From: Shewanella psychrophila
GTDB taxonomy: Bacteria; Pseudomonadota; Gammaproteobacteria; Enterobacterales; Shewanellaceae
Direction: 5' to 3'
NCBI RefSeq assembly: GCF_002005305.1
Contig: NZ_CP014782.1
Location: forward strand, 1,364,001 to 1,428,000
DNA: 64,000 bases
In this document: in pieces, positions 34,443-44,058 of the stretch
Numbering within the stretch: position 1 is the first letter of the stretch
Layout of the letters: every line of letters begins with the position of its first letter
The notes under the pieces: generated by a model
What the model saw: only the letters and a program-made list of their open reading frames with translations
Told to the model about the DNA's origin: nothing
Database searches by the model: none
Translations under genes and position numbers: made by a program

Positions 34443-34859
34443 TTATACCGGTGCCAGATAGCACTGCTGCATATAGATGTTGATCGCACCGAGCACATTG
34501 GTTCGGTTGATGGTGCCGACTACCCTGCCATTATCGAGCACGGGATAAACCTTAGGCTTAGGGCCTAACATCTGCTCGGCTAACTGTAAGACACTCGTAT
34601 CCGGCGTCACTGACAACACCTCAGAGCGCATGCAATCTTTTACTTTAGCCACCAAATCACAGTGATAACTGCTCTTGAGCATGACTGACATACAATCTTG
34701 TTGAGACAGAAAACCTATCAAGCTCCCAGAATCATCAACAACCGGAGCCCCTAACTTATTCCTCGTCAGCAAGGCATCGACGGCGTTAGACAGTGGCATA
34801 TCCGCCGTTAACAGCACAGGTTGACGATCCATATATTTGCTTACTTTAATTGAATCCAT
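34443..34859 (-). CDS. Two-CBS-domain protein (138 aa)
   Basis: The start at the ATG 34859 follows GGAG; a GTG two codons earlier is less well spaced. The protein is a bare CBS pair: residues 5-60 (MDRQPVLLTADMPLSNAV, GAPVVDDSGSLIGFLSQQD) and 70-130 (VLSVTPDTSVLQLAEQM, VYPVLDNGRVVGTINRTNVL). CBS pairs bind adenine nucleotides and tune partner proteins. No enzyme domain is attached, so it probably regulates an unlinked partner. It is a single-gene unit. Confidence 0.9.
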   Translation of the reverse strand: MDSIKVSKYMDRQPVLLTADMPLSNAVDALLTRNKLGAPVVDDSGSLIGFLSQQDCMSVMLKSSYHCDLVAKVKDCMRSEVLSVTPDTSVLQLAEQMLGPKPKVYPVLDNGRVVGTINRTNVLGAINIYMQQCYLAPV

Positions 34860-35100
34860 ATTCACTCTCCAGTCATTTGATGACTCTATGATTTTCTTTC
34901 ACATCTAACAGCATTTTATTGAAAATTGCTCTGATTAACACTGAGCATTGATTGAATACTGTATGATTCCAATATACATAAGTTATTAAAAAACAGAACA
35001 GTAAATAATCGATTCTGCTAATCTAAATTTTCAATAACTCTTTTCAATGAGCCTTTCAATGAGCCTTTTCAACCAGAATCTAATCAAGTGTCAGCTTCAA

Positions 35101-35715
35101 CTACAGAGATTTGGCACCTAGCACTATGCCCAAGCCCATAAGCCCTGCACCGCACACCTGACACAAGCGTTTCTTTATTTTAGCCATCCTGTGTTGCAGC
35201 ACCCTTGAAGTAAATAACACAGACACGGCGCCGAACCACAGGCCATGCAACAAGGCGATGTACAATCCATAAAGCAAGACTGAACCATACTCATGGTTTT
35301 CTGGAGAGATAAGCTGGCTAAATAAACTGACAAAAAACAACATGGTCTTAGGGTTTAATACATTACATAAAAAGCCTTGGAACAGATATTGGCTAGGTTT
35401 TAACTGAACTTCATCTTTCTCTACCCCATCCAAACTTGCATTGGCAGTCAGGATACTCTTGAGCCCGATGTAGATGAGATAAAGCGCGCCAGCATACTTA
35501 ACCATATTAAATAGATACACATTATGTGAGATAAGGTAACCAATTCCAAGCAAGGTATAACCTATGTGTACGCCAATTGCCAAGCTGATACCGACAGCAG
35601 TCCAGACACCTGCAGCCCTGCCCGATGTAACACTGTTCTTCAGTACCAATACAAAGTCAGCCCCAGGACTGATAACGATGAGTAAGCCAACAATGGCTAG
35701 ACTAATAATTTCCAT
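35101..35715 (-). CDS. LysE/RhtB-family exporter
   Basis: The 204-residue inner-membrane protein has six helices and the family signature VISPGADFVLVLKNS near the N-terminus, with NVLNPKTMLFFVSLFSQ in the middle. It would export an amino acid or related compound. It is divergent from a LysR gene 100 bases away, which very likely regulates it. The start at 35715 follows AAGGAGCAAGT. It is a distant relative of the exporter at 7436-8059. Confidence 0.9.
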   Translation of the reverse strand: MEIISLAIVGLLIVISPGADFVLVLKNSVTSGRAAGVWTAVGISLAIGVHIGYTLLGIGYLISHNVYLFNMVKYAGALYLIYIGLKSILTANASLDGVEKDEVQLKPSQYLFQGFLCNVLNPKTMLFFVSLFSQLISPENHEYGSVLLYGLYIALLHGLWFGAVSVLFTSRVLQHRMAKIKKRLCQVCGAGLMGLGIVLGAKSL

Positions 35716-35812
35716 ACTTGCTCCTTTAATCTAATTAGAGCCATATTGTACTGGGAGCCGGGAGCTTATATAATCGAAAAAACCGCAATAAACCAGTGAG
35801 AAAAAGTCACAC

Positions 35813-36700
35813 ATGAGACACCTGAAAGCCTTCCATATTTTTCATGTCGCCGCCTCATCACTCAGCTATAGTGAGGCCGCAGAAAAACTTTGTATTACCC
35901 ATGGTGCGGTAAGTAAACAGATAAAAATATTGGAAGCCTATCTGGGGCAAAAATTATACTACCGCCAAGGGCGGCATGTCCGCCTGACACAGGAAGGGGA
36001 AACGCTTAAAGGTTATACCGAACAAGCCTTTCTAGCCTTGGCGGCGGGTGTGGAAAAGTTATCGCACATGCAACAGACCTGCCTGGAAATATCTTGCGAA
36101 CCCACCTTGACCATGCGCTGGTTGATGCCCAGGTTATCCGACTACTACTTGGACCATCCTAATGCCGATGTCAGATTATCGACAGCCGGAGGACCTGTAC
36201 AACTCGGGACAAACGGAATATCTCTGGCTATCAGGCGGGATGATTTCCCCTCGGCAGACACTCACCAAATTACAGAGTTAGTCGATGAATGGGTGGGACC
36301 TGTGTGTTCAGCTCAATATTGGCAACAGATAAAAGATGACTTGAATCAGATAAAAATGCTCCATAGCCAAACCAGACCCGAGGCATGGAATGACTGGAAT
36401 AGGTACGCAGGCATAAACTCCCTACCTAAATTAGCGACTTTGTCTCAGCAAAGTTTTGCCCACTTCTATTTTTGCTTACAAGCTGCTGCCGACGGGCTGG
36501 GGATCGCCATGGGGTCTTATCCACTGGTGGCTGACGATATCAGTAGGGGCAAGCTTATTGCGCCTTTTGGTTTTAGCAAATCAGGGAAACGTTATATTTT
36601 ACTTCGTCAGGAGCTGAATAATGACGACCCGTTAGAGTCTAGCTTTATCGACTGGTTGCAGACACATCTCGCTTTATGTGTGCCGAATATAGTGACTTGA
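35813..36700 (+). CDS. LysR-family regulator (GcvA-like)
   Basis: The 295-residue protein begins MRHLKAFHIFHVAASSLSYS with the recognition region THGAVSKQIKILEAYLGQKL and LYYRQGRHVRLTQEG, closest to the GcvA/AmpR branch. The effector domain fills residues 90-290. It is divergent from the LysE-type exporter and probably controls it. The last 43 codons are repeated just downstream in a tandem duplication, which leaves this copy intact. Confidence 0.9.
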   Translation: MRHLKAFHIFHVAASSLSYSEAAEKLCITHGAVSKQIKILEAYLGQKLYYRQGRHVRLTQEGETLKGYTEQAFLALAAGVEKLSHMQQTCLEISCEPTLTMRWLMPRLSDYYLDHPNADVRLSTAGGPVQLGTNGISLAIRRDDFPSADTHQITELVDEWVGPVCSAQYWQQIKDDLNQIKMLHSQTRPEAWNDWNRYAGINSLPKLATLSQQSFAHFYFCLQAAADGLGIAMGSYPLVADDISRGKLIAPFGFSKSGKRYILLRQELNNDDPLESSFIDWLQTHLALCVPNIVT

Positions 36701-36953
36701 TTGCCAGTAAAACCTGAGGGGCAGTGCTGGCAATTAACCAGGCTCATTGCCACTCATGCGAGTTTAGCAAATCAGGGAAACGTTATATTTTACTTCGTCA
36801 GGAGCTGAATAATGACGACCCGTTAGAGTCTAGCTTTATCGACTGGTTGCAGACACATCTCGCTTTATGTGTACCGGATAGCAGTTTGATTGCCAGTAAA
36901 ACCTGAAGGGCAAAGCTGGCAATAACCAGACTCATTGCCACTCATGACTTTGA
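36572..36953 (+). repeat. 191-bp tandem duplication including the 3' end of the LysR gene
   Basis: Unit 1 begins TTTAGCAAATCAGGGAAACG at 36572 and unit 2 begins with the same bases at 36763. The first 100 bases are essentially identical, then they diverge by point changes and small indels (GTGTGCCGAATATAGTGAC versus GTGTACCGGATAGCAGT). The repeat of the gene end encodes FSKSGKRYILLRQELNND onward without a start. The duplication is old enough for the noncoding half to drift, while the coding half has stayed the same. Confidence 0.92.
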
Positions 36954-36973
36954 AAAGTGACGGTGTTCAGCCG

Positions 36974-38011
36974 TTATTTATCGCGCCAAATCATCACTTG
37001 CGCCTTTTCACCGCTCTTACGGGTCGCTCGGTACATGCCTTCGGTATTAAATGGCGTAGCAATATTGCCACGCTGATCTATTGCAATAACGCCACCCGTA
37101 CCACCTGCAGTAATGAGTCGTTGATTGATCACCTCATCGGCGGCCTGAATAATTGATTTATTTTGATATTTCACCTTTGCGCAGATATCTCCTGCGACTT
37201 GGTAACGGATAAAGTATTCTCCATGGCCGGTGGCCGATACCGCACAAACACCATTTTCGGCATACGTTCCTGCGCCAATGATTGGAGAATCACCAATACG
37301 GCCATAACGTTTATTAGTCATGCCTCCTGTTGATGTCCCTGCACTGATGTTGCCTTGTTTATCGAGAGCCACCGCACCTACGGTACCCACTTTATATTCA
37401 GTGTCGAGCTCACTATGGGCGGCGAGATAATCTTTGTTCTCGAGTTTGGCTTTTTCCATCTTATCCTTAGCGCGCTGCAGTGCCTCGTATCTATGTTGAG
37501 TATCGAAACTCTCATTAGCAACCAGAGCCACACCTTGGGTCAAGGCAAACTCCTCGGCGCCTTCCCCATAGAGCATCACATGCACAGATTTATCCATGAC
37601 CAGGCGCGCTAAATCAATTGGATTTTTGATATGTTTAACCCCTGCCACGGCGCCGGCTTTCATGGTTTGACCATCCATAATCGATGCATCCATCTCATGC
37701 TGCCCGTTGTGGGTATAAACCGCACCTTTACCCGCATTAAAAAATGGCGAGTTCTCGAGAACATTAATGGCTGTGGTAACCGCATTAAGGCTCGATCCAC
37801 CTTTATCTAAAACCGCGTACCCCGCATCGACGGCCTCCTTTAACTTATCCCGATAGGCTTGCTCTTTCTCAGGGGTAAAATTACTTGGCTTAATCGTTCC
37901 CGCTCCCCCATGAATCGCGATTGAAAACGGCTTATCATCGGCCATAACGCCTAAGCTTGAAACGCTTGAAATAGCTAACAGGATGGCGAGTATTTTGTTC
38001 TTATTTTTCAC
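36974..38011 (-). CDS. Isoaspartyl peptidase / L-asparaginase (plant-type, Ntn hydrolase), exported
   Basis: The 345-residue precursor has a signal peptide (ILAILLAISSVSSLGVMA) then AIHGGAGTI, the start of the type-2 asparaginase fold. The nucleophile is Thr 210 in KVGTVGAVALD, where the enzyme cuts itself into alpha and beta subunits; GTSTGGMTNKRYGRIGDSPIIGAGTYA is the active-site loop. It would hydrolyse isoaspartyl dipeptides and asparagine in the periplasm. E. coli IaaA lacks a signal peptide, so this exported form differs in location. Single gene, convergent with the LysR duplication. Confidence 0.93.
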   Translation of the reverse strand: MKNKNKILAILLAISSVSSLGVMADDKPFSIAIHGGAGTIKPSNFTPEKEQAYRDKLKEAVDAGYAVLDKGGSSLNAVTTAINVLENSPFFNAGKGAVYTHNGQHEMDASIMDGQTMKAGAVAGVKHIKNPIDLARLVMDKSVHVMLYGEGAEEFALTQGVALVANESFDTQHRYEALQRAKDKMEKAKLENKDYLAAHSELDTEYKVGTVGAVALDKQGNISAGTSTGGMTNKRYGRIGDSPIIGAGTYAENGVCAVSATGHGEYFIRYQVAGDICAKVKYQNKSIIQAADEVINQRLITAGGTGGVIAIDQRGNIATPFNTEGMYRATRKSGEKAQVMIWRDK

Positions 38012-38146
38012 TTTGAAGGCCTTTAATTTTTATTTGTACTCTTTGTACCCATTTTTAACGTTAATTACAATCATCAGCTTGCTAGAAATCAATAATATAG
38101 AGACAATATACTCAGCCTTCATATTTACTATAATAGAGCCCGATTT

Positions 38147-40000
38147 TTGCAATTATCTTCTTTTCGCTTGTGGTCAATGAGCATTATTTTGATGAGTGGT
38201 TTGCTCAGCACATTTTCCGTCATGGCAGATGATTTCCTTACATTAAAGCTCACTGGCATCGATGCCTCTTTAACGCAAAACATAGAAGCACATTTAGGGA
38301 CCTTGCCCACATCACAAGTCCAACGCCGCGCTTTTATCTTTAATGCCGAAGATAATGTTAACGCGGCCTTGAATTCTCTGGGGTATTACCATGGAGAGGT
38401 CGCTCAAGATGTGCAAGAGCGCCCAGATCAGCCTTGGGTTTTATCATTAGATGTGACACCTGGCGCACCCACCCGCATCGAATGGATAGATCTACATTTT
38501 GACGGCGAAATCCTCGAAGACACTTTTATCCTACAATGGCTTGATAAGATCGCGATCAAACCTGGCGACATTCTCAATCACGGCAAGTACGAATTGGTTA
38601 AATCTCAATTGATCACCCTCGCATTAGCCAGAGGCTATTTTGACGGGAAATATGTTCAATCTTCCATCCAAGTTAACCGTGATGCAAACACAGCGAAGAT
38701 TACCCTGCATTATGATTCAGGCTCCAGGTACCATATGGGTGAAGTGACTTTTGAAGGAGATGGCTTACAAGATGGATTTCTAGACACCTTAATTCCATTT
38801 GAAAAAAACTCAGCCTATAGCACAGGCAGCTTATCCCGCTTAAACAGAGAGTTATTAGACACCAGCTATTTTTCTAATATCAAGGTATTGCCTCAGGTTG
38901 ATAAAGCACAGGGACTAGATGTGCCCATTAAGGTTGAGTTAAGCCCAAAACCAAGTCACTCGATAGAATTAGGTTTAGGTGTCGATATTGGTAACACAGC
39001 CGGCTCAGATAATGAGCTTGAACCTAGAATCAGCATTAACTGGCGAACACCTCTATTAAACAGTTACGGGCATTCTTTAGAAACCAGTTTAGAATGGTCC
39101 CCGGACCGTCCCAAATATCTATCCACTTACACCATCCCTTTGACTCACCCTTTGGATGATCAGTTAAAAATTCGTTTTGGCATGCTCAGGGATAAATACG
39201 GGGTGAATCAGGTCTACGACCCTAACGAACATAAGTACAATAACACTGGTGAACTCGAGGCGAGTAAAGGCTTAATTGCCGTTATTCGTCAGCAAAGGCT
39301 CAAGGATAACTGGATATTGAGTTACTCGGTTGAGGCAATGAAAGAATACTACACTCAGTCTGAAACTGATTACGCACCAAAGTTTTTACTCTTTGGTACC
39401 AGCATTTCTAAGACTATCCGTGGCGATAATACCTTAGATCCCAAATCTGGATTTTTTCAGTATTATAGCATCGAGTATGCTAATCCGGATTTGGGGTCAG
39501 CTATCCAGCTCACACGTATACAAACAAAATACAAATGGATTAACACCTTTTTCGACAAACACAGGATCGTTTCTCGATTAGACTTAGGGGTAAACTTAGC
39601 CGATGACGCTGACTTAGCCCTTATCCCCCCTTCATTGCGCTATTTTGCCGGTGGTGACCAGAGCATCAGGGGCTACAGCTATCAAGAGTTAGGGCCATAC
39701 ATCGACTACACTACTGAAGGCGGTGATTCAGCCAGACAAGTTGTCGGGGGACGTTATTTAATGGTGGGCAGCCTAGAGTACCAGTATTACGTAACCCCAA
39801 CCTGGCGTGTGGGCACTTTTATCGATGCGGGTAATGCATTTGATGTCAACCAAATAGAGCCTATAGTCTCAGTTGGTGGCGGCATTCATTGGATATCACC
39901 CATCGGGCCCATCAAGCTGGATCTCGGTGTGGGTCTTAAAGAAACAGACACAGTAGACAGACCCTGGCGGATCCACTTAACCATGGGGGCAGAGCTATGA
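38147..40000 (+). CDS. tamA: TamA, outer-membrane Omp85-family translocation and assembly module
   Basis: TamA is an outer-membrane BamA paralogue that helps assemble some outer-membrane proteins together with TamB. The 617-residue precursor starts at a TTG (38147) with a leader ending SVMADD. Three POTRA domains follow (about 26-270, for example RIEWIDLHFDGEIL and YHMGEVTFEGDGL), and a 16-strand barrel from about 275 with the GGDQSIRGYSYQELGP loop of the Omp85 family. The end, RIHLTMGAEL, is close to a barrel signal. It overlaps tamB by 4 bases. Confidence 0.95.
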   Translation: MQLSSFRLWSMSIILMSGLLSTFSVMADDFLTLKLTGIDASLTQNIEAHLGTLPTSQVQRRAFIFNAEDNVNAALNSLGYYHGEVAQDVQERPDQPWVLSLDVTPGAPTRIEWIDLHFDGEILEDTFILQWLDKIAIKPGDILNHGKYELVKSQLITLALARGYFDGKYVQSSIQVNRDANTAKITLHYDSGSRYHMGEVTFEGDGLQDGFLDTLIPFEKNSAYSTGSLSRLNRELLDTSYFSNIKVLPQVDKAQGLDVPIKVELSPKPSHSIELGLGVDIGNTAGSDNELEPRISINWRTPLLNSYGHSLETSLEWSPDRPKYLSTYTIPLTHPLDDQLKIRFGMLRDKYGVNQVYDPNEHKYNNTGELEASKGLIAVIRQQRLKDNWILSYSVEAMKEYYTQSETDYAPKFLLFGTSISKTIRGDNTLDPKSGFFQYYSIEYANPDLGSAIQLTRIQTKYKWINTFFDKHRIVSRLDLGVNLADDADLALIPPSLRYFAGGDQSIRGYSYQELGPYIDYTTEGGDSARQVVGGRYLMVGSLEYQYYVTPTWRVGTFIDAGNAFDVNQIEPIVSVGGGIHWISPIGPIKLDLGVGLKETDTVDRPWRIHLTMGAEL

Positions 40001-43000
40001 GTCAAGAGTCAGATAGCATTGCCAACAATGAGCCTGATCGCTCTGAAAAGCCTGCCCAATGTGGGCCGAGAAAAAACACAGGTTTTCTGTATACGCTATG
40101 GCGAAGTTTCAAACTGGTTTCACGCACCTTAATCTATATCCCACTGGGTTTTCTCATCACATTTGCCCTCTTAATTGGCACCAACATAGGTAGCCGGATC
40201 ACTGTGATGTTGGCCGATACCTTAGTACCGGATCTAGAAATCACCTACATCGACGGCACAATCAATAACAGATTATCGGTCACAGATGTCCATTGGCAGA
40301 TGCCTGGGGTCTCGGTAGCACTCGATGACCTAGTGCTCGATTGGCATCCTTTATGTTTATTGCGTAAACAGTTGTGTGTTGGTGAACTGTTAGCGTCGAG
40401 GGTCATTGTCGAAGTCGATACCCATGTCCCCCCAGAAACAAAGGTGTTAATAACAGAGACTACTGCAGCCGTTAAAAATATAGAAGAGGCTGAGCCCCTC
40501 ACTGAAATCGATGAAGAAATCACTCTGCCCTTCGGCATTGATCTGACCAAGGCAGACTTGGCGAATGTCGAAGTCAGGGTCGATGATATGCATTTCAATG
40601 CATCCCGTCTGCAAACAAGGGCACAATGGCAATCAACAGGAATAAGGGTTAATTACTTAACCTCTCAAGGTCTGCTAGTCGACATTCCATTATCAGACAA
40701 TTCAGATAAGCAAGCACAGATAAATAAACAGCCAGATGGCACCTGGGCCATGGCGGACTTACCTCGAGTCTTTATGCCTATTCCAGTGTTTGCCGAAGCC
40801 GTATCCCTCACAAATAGCCACCTGAGACTCGGACACAGAGACGATCTTTTTTCCCAAATAGACTTTGAGGCCAGTTACCACAGTTTCCTCATCCATATTG
40901 GTAAACTTAAGGTCGAGCACACTTATGGTGAGGTCGAGCTCGAGGGCGAAATATCGCTCATCGATGATTACCCTATGGATTTTGTCGCTAGTATAGATGT
41001 CGATCGCGTCAAAGAAGTACCGGGATTAGGACAGCAACATGTCACTTTAGCTGCCTCTGGAGGCTTTAATAAGCTCAAAGTAGAGTCCAGCGGCACTGGT
41101 CATATCGACTATTCACTGGCAGGGGATATAGCACTGGCCAATCCTAAGCTGACTTATCAGCTTTCCCTGACCTCTAAAGAGCTGGGTTGGCCCTTAGATA
41201 AAAAAACCTATTTAGCCCGTGCCATCGAACTTGAAAGTCATGGCGATCTCGATCTGCAGCACCTGACTTTTTCGGGACAGGTTAACACCCCTTACCACCC
41301 CATGTTAGCTGTCAATACTGAGCTCACACACGGCAAATCGGAAGTCGAAGTGAAACATCTTAGAGCGAAAGGAAAAATAGGTGATATAGAAATTTCCGGC
41401 CATGCCACTTATGACAAGATAGTCAGCTGGGATGCGGCGATCAATGCCATAGATTTTGATATGGAACAGCTGGCATTGAATCTTAAAGACCCGTTACCAG
41501 AGAGCTTTATCAGCGGCAGATTTAACACTCAGGGCAAGGTTCAGGAAAAACAGTGGCAAGTCGCTATTTCACAATCTGATTTAACCGGTGAAATTATGGA
41601 CTACCCTTTTAATCTCATTGGCGATCTCAGCCTGGATGATAAACTCCACCTCAGTGCCGATAGTCTAAAACTCAGCGCTTTACAGTCAGTATTAACGGTT
41701 TCAGGCACCGCAGATGACAACTGGTCAGTCAATGCTCGGCTCGATGTCCCCGATCTTAATTTATGGCATCCGGATTCATCTGGCAGTATCAAGGCCAAGA
41801 TTAATGTGTCAGGAGACTCAGACCATCCAGAGGTAAGCATCTTAGCCAACGCTCTTGATTTACAATTTGAAAGTTTAAAGCTAGATCAAGCCCAGATTAA
41901 CGGTGCCTATCGTCCGTTGGATAATCAAGAATTTTCCTTAGCTATAGACACTGAATCGTTCAAATATGACGCACTAAGCTTCGACTCAATCACATTAAGT
42001 GCTAAGGGAGACGAGCACAATCAACAACTGGATTTGCAGACAACGGGTGAGCATAAACTCGACACTCAGATAGATTCGACTCTTAATAAAAAAACCGAAC
42101 AAATAGCCGCCGAAGTGAAGAGGTTAAGCCTAAGTTCTATCTTAGGAGATTGGTCCCTTGAAGCCCCTTTTAACGTCTCTTGGGACAACCTAAGTCAAAC
42201 AGGCTTACTTAGCACCTTTTGTTGGCTTAATATGGATGGAAAACTGTGTCTGAATGACCAAGCCGAGCTAGGCGAGAATGGTGATGCTAGTATCATGTTT
42301 CAAGGCGACATAGGCGCTATATTGGCACCGCTATTGCCTGATAATCTCGTGTGGAAAGCCCCGGCAAATTTATCTTCACATCTGATATGGGCCCAAGATA
42401 GCAAGCCTAAAGGTGCCTTGAAACTCGATTTCGAACCTGGTCATGTCAGCCTTATCAATAACAAGCGTAACGTGGATATAGGCTATAAAACACTCTCACT
42501 GAACTCCTCATTAAATGAGAAGGTCTTATCGACGCAATTACAATTCGATTCACACGATATCGCGAGCTGGGAAGGAAGACTCGACATCGCAGTGACCCCA
42601 GACCGAACGCTTTCTGGCTATACAAAATTACATAAAATAAACCTCAATGCATTGGCGGAATTTTTACCTCAACTGGAAACCATAGAGGGGAATGTATCCA
42701 GTGAGTTGACCATTGCAGGCACCTTAGATCAACCCGATGTGTCTGGTGAGTTGCTATTGGACGATGGTGAACTCCTGGCTGCTGCAAACCCAACGTTATT
42801 TGAAGATATTAAACTTGCGGTGTCCTTATCGGGTCAACGTGCCCTACTCGATGGTGCCTGGAAAATGGGAGAGGGTCAGGCCAAGTTGGTTGGCAACATC
42901 GACTGGAGCACTGGTGCACTCAATGGCAATGTTCACGTTAATGGCAAAGACTTAGTGATCATACAGCCTCCTCTCGCCATCCTTAATGTGTCACCCGATC

Positions 43001-43893
43001 TTAACTTTACGTTCACTAAAGACAGCTTCGATATAAAAGGCGCTATCGCAGTCCCCTCTGGCCATATAACAATAGTCCAGCTCCCCGAAGGAGGGGTTGA
43101 GGTGTCTAAAGATGTGGTGTTTAACGACAGTGCTTCCTCCGGGGAGGTCAATCAAAACCCCCTCGCACTCACATCCGATATAAAGATAAACCTCGCTGAC
43201 GAGCTAAAAATTGATGGCATGGGCCTAAAAGGTAAACTGACTGGCGTGTTAGAGTTAAAACAAGAAGCATTTAAGCCTCCATTGCTCTATGGCGATATAC
43301 GCGTTATAGACGGTAAATATAAATTCATGGGGCAAACCTTAGATATTAAAGCAGGTGAAGTACAGTTCATTGGTCCATTGGAGGTGCCGAACCTTAACAT
43401 CGAAGCGGTAAGAGAGATCAAAGATGAAGACGTCGTAGCAGGCGTCAGAATAACAGGCACACCGCTCAAGCCCGTTGTGACCTTATTCTCAAGCCCCACA
43501 AAAGAACAAGCCGAAATTCTGTCTTATATCATCAAGGGCACGGGGTTTCACAGCAATGACAATGAACAAAACAGCGGTTTGATGCTAGGTGCGGCGTTAA
43601 CCTTGAGTAATCAGATTGGCGGTGGTGCAGTGAATAACATCGGTGACTCGGCAACCGGATTAATTGAAAAACTGGGGTTTTCAAATGTTCAACTCGATGC
43701 CAATGATGACGGCCGTGTGGCGATCAGTGGTTTCATCGGCGAAGACCTCATGGTCAAGTACGGTTATGGCGTCTTCAATCCAGGCTATGAGATGACAGTA
43801 AGGTATTATTTATTATCCCAGCTCTACTTAGAAACAGTATCAGGTACCATAGAACAGTCACTAGATATCTATTATAACTTCGATATCGATTAG
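39997..43893 (+). CDS. tamB: TamB, inner-membrane-anchored translocation and assembly module / lipid transfer protein
   Basis: At 1298 residues this is the expected length. One N-terminal membrane helix (about residues 35-60, after a Ser/Glu-rich cytoplasmic tail) is followed by a long periplasmic beta-taco made of repeated short strands. The C-terminal DUF490 domain (from about 950) has the conserved ADELKIDGMGLKGKLTG, VIDGKYKFMGQTL and the end YLETVSGTIEQSLDIYYNF. AsmA-like proteins of this type carry phospholipids across the periplasm. The overlapping start with tamA shows the two are made together. Confidence 0.95.
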   Translation: MSQESDSIANNEPDRSEKPAQCGPRKNTGFLYTLWRSFKLVSRTLIYIPLGFLITFALLIGTNIGSRITVMLADTLVPDLEITYIDGTINNRLSVTDVHWQMPGVSVALDDLVLDWHPLCLLRKQLCVGELLASRVIVEVDTHVPPETKVLITETTAAVKNIEEAEPLTEIDEEITLPFGIDLTKADLANVEVRVDDMHFNASRLQTRAQWQSTGIRVNYLTSQGLLVDIPLSDNSDKQAQINKQPDGTWAMADLPRVFMPIPVFAEAVSLTNSHLRLGHRDDLFSQIDFEASYHSFLIHIGKLKVEHTYGEVELEGEISLIDDYPMDFVASIDVDRVKEVPGLGQQHVTLAASGGFNKLKVESSGTGHIDYSLAGDIALANPKLTYQLSLTSKELGWPLDKKTYLARAIELESHGDLDLQHLTFSGQVNTPYHPMLAVNTELTHGKSEVEVKHLRAKGKIGDIEISGHATYDKIVSWDAAINAIDFDMEQLALNLKDPLPESFISGRFNTQGKVQEKQWQVAISQSDLTGEIMDYPFNLIGDLSLDDKLHLSADSLKLSALQSVLTVSGTADDNWSVNARLDVPDLNLWHPDSSGSIKAKINVSGDSDHPEVSILANALDLQFESLKLDQAQINGAYRPLDNQEFSLAIDTESFKYDALSFDSITLSAKGDEHNQQLDLQTTGEHKLDTQIDSTLNKKTEQIAAEVKRLSLSSILGDWSLEAPFNVSWDNLSQTGLLSTFCWLNMDGKLCLNDQAELGENGDASIMFQGDIGAILAPLLPDNLVWKAPANLSSHLIWAQDSKPKGALKLDFEPGHVSLINNKRNVDIGYKTLSLNSSLNEKVLSTQLQFDSHDIASWEGRLDIAVTPDRTLSGYTKLHKINLNALAEFLPQLETIEGNVSSELTIAGTLDQPDVSGELLLDDGELLAAANPTLFEDIKLAVSLSGQRALLDGAWKMGEGQAKLVGNIDWSTGALNGNVHVNGKDLVIIQPPLAILNVSPDLNFTFTKDSFDIKGAIAVPSGHITIVQLPEGGVEVSKDVVFNDSASSGEVNQNPLALTSDIKINLADELKIDGMGLKGKLTGVLELKQEAFKPPLLYGDIRVIDGKYKFMGQTLDIKAGEVQFIGPLEVPNLNIEAVREIKDEDVVAGVRITGTPLKPVVTLFSSPTKEQAEILSYIIKGTGFHSNDNEQNSGLMLGAALTLSNQIGGGAVNNIGDSATGLIEKLGFSNVQLDANDDGRVAISGFIGEDLMVKYGYGVFNPGYEMTVRYYLLSQLYLETVSGTIEQSLDIYYNFDID

Positions 43894-43917
43894 GCTTGCA
43901 TGAATTGATACTCGCTG

Positions 43918-43966
43918 AATAATACCAATTGGTATAAGAACACCTTTATGCCGATTGGTATTATTA
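43918..43966. repeat. TACCAATTGGTA-type palindromic repeat, copy 1
   Basis: AATACCAATTGGTAT is followed 16 bases later by CCGATTGGTATTATT, giving a 9-bp perfect inverted pair (AATACCAAT/ATTGGTATT). It lies 25 bases after the tamB stop and may act as a terminator or mRNA-end structure. Single half-copies recur at 45401-45416 and 49025-49041. Confidence 0.65.
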
Positions 43967-44058
43967 AGGTGAACTTTCGTTTTTCAACTCACAAGCCTAA
44001 CTGTGATGCCACTTAAATAAACCTACTCAGCGACATCACCTAGAGATAACTGACCGAT

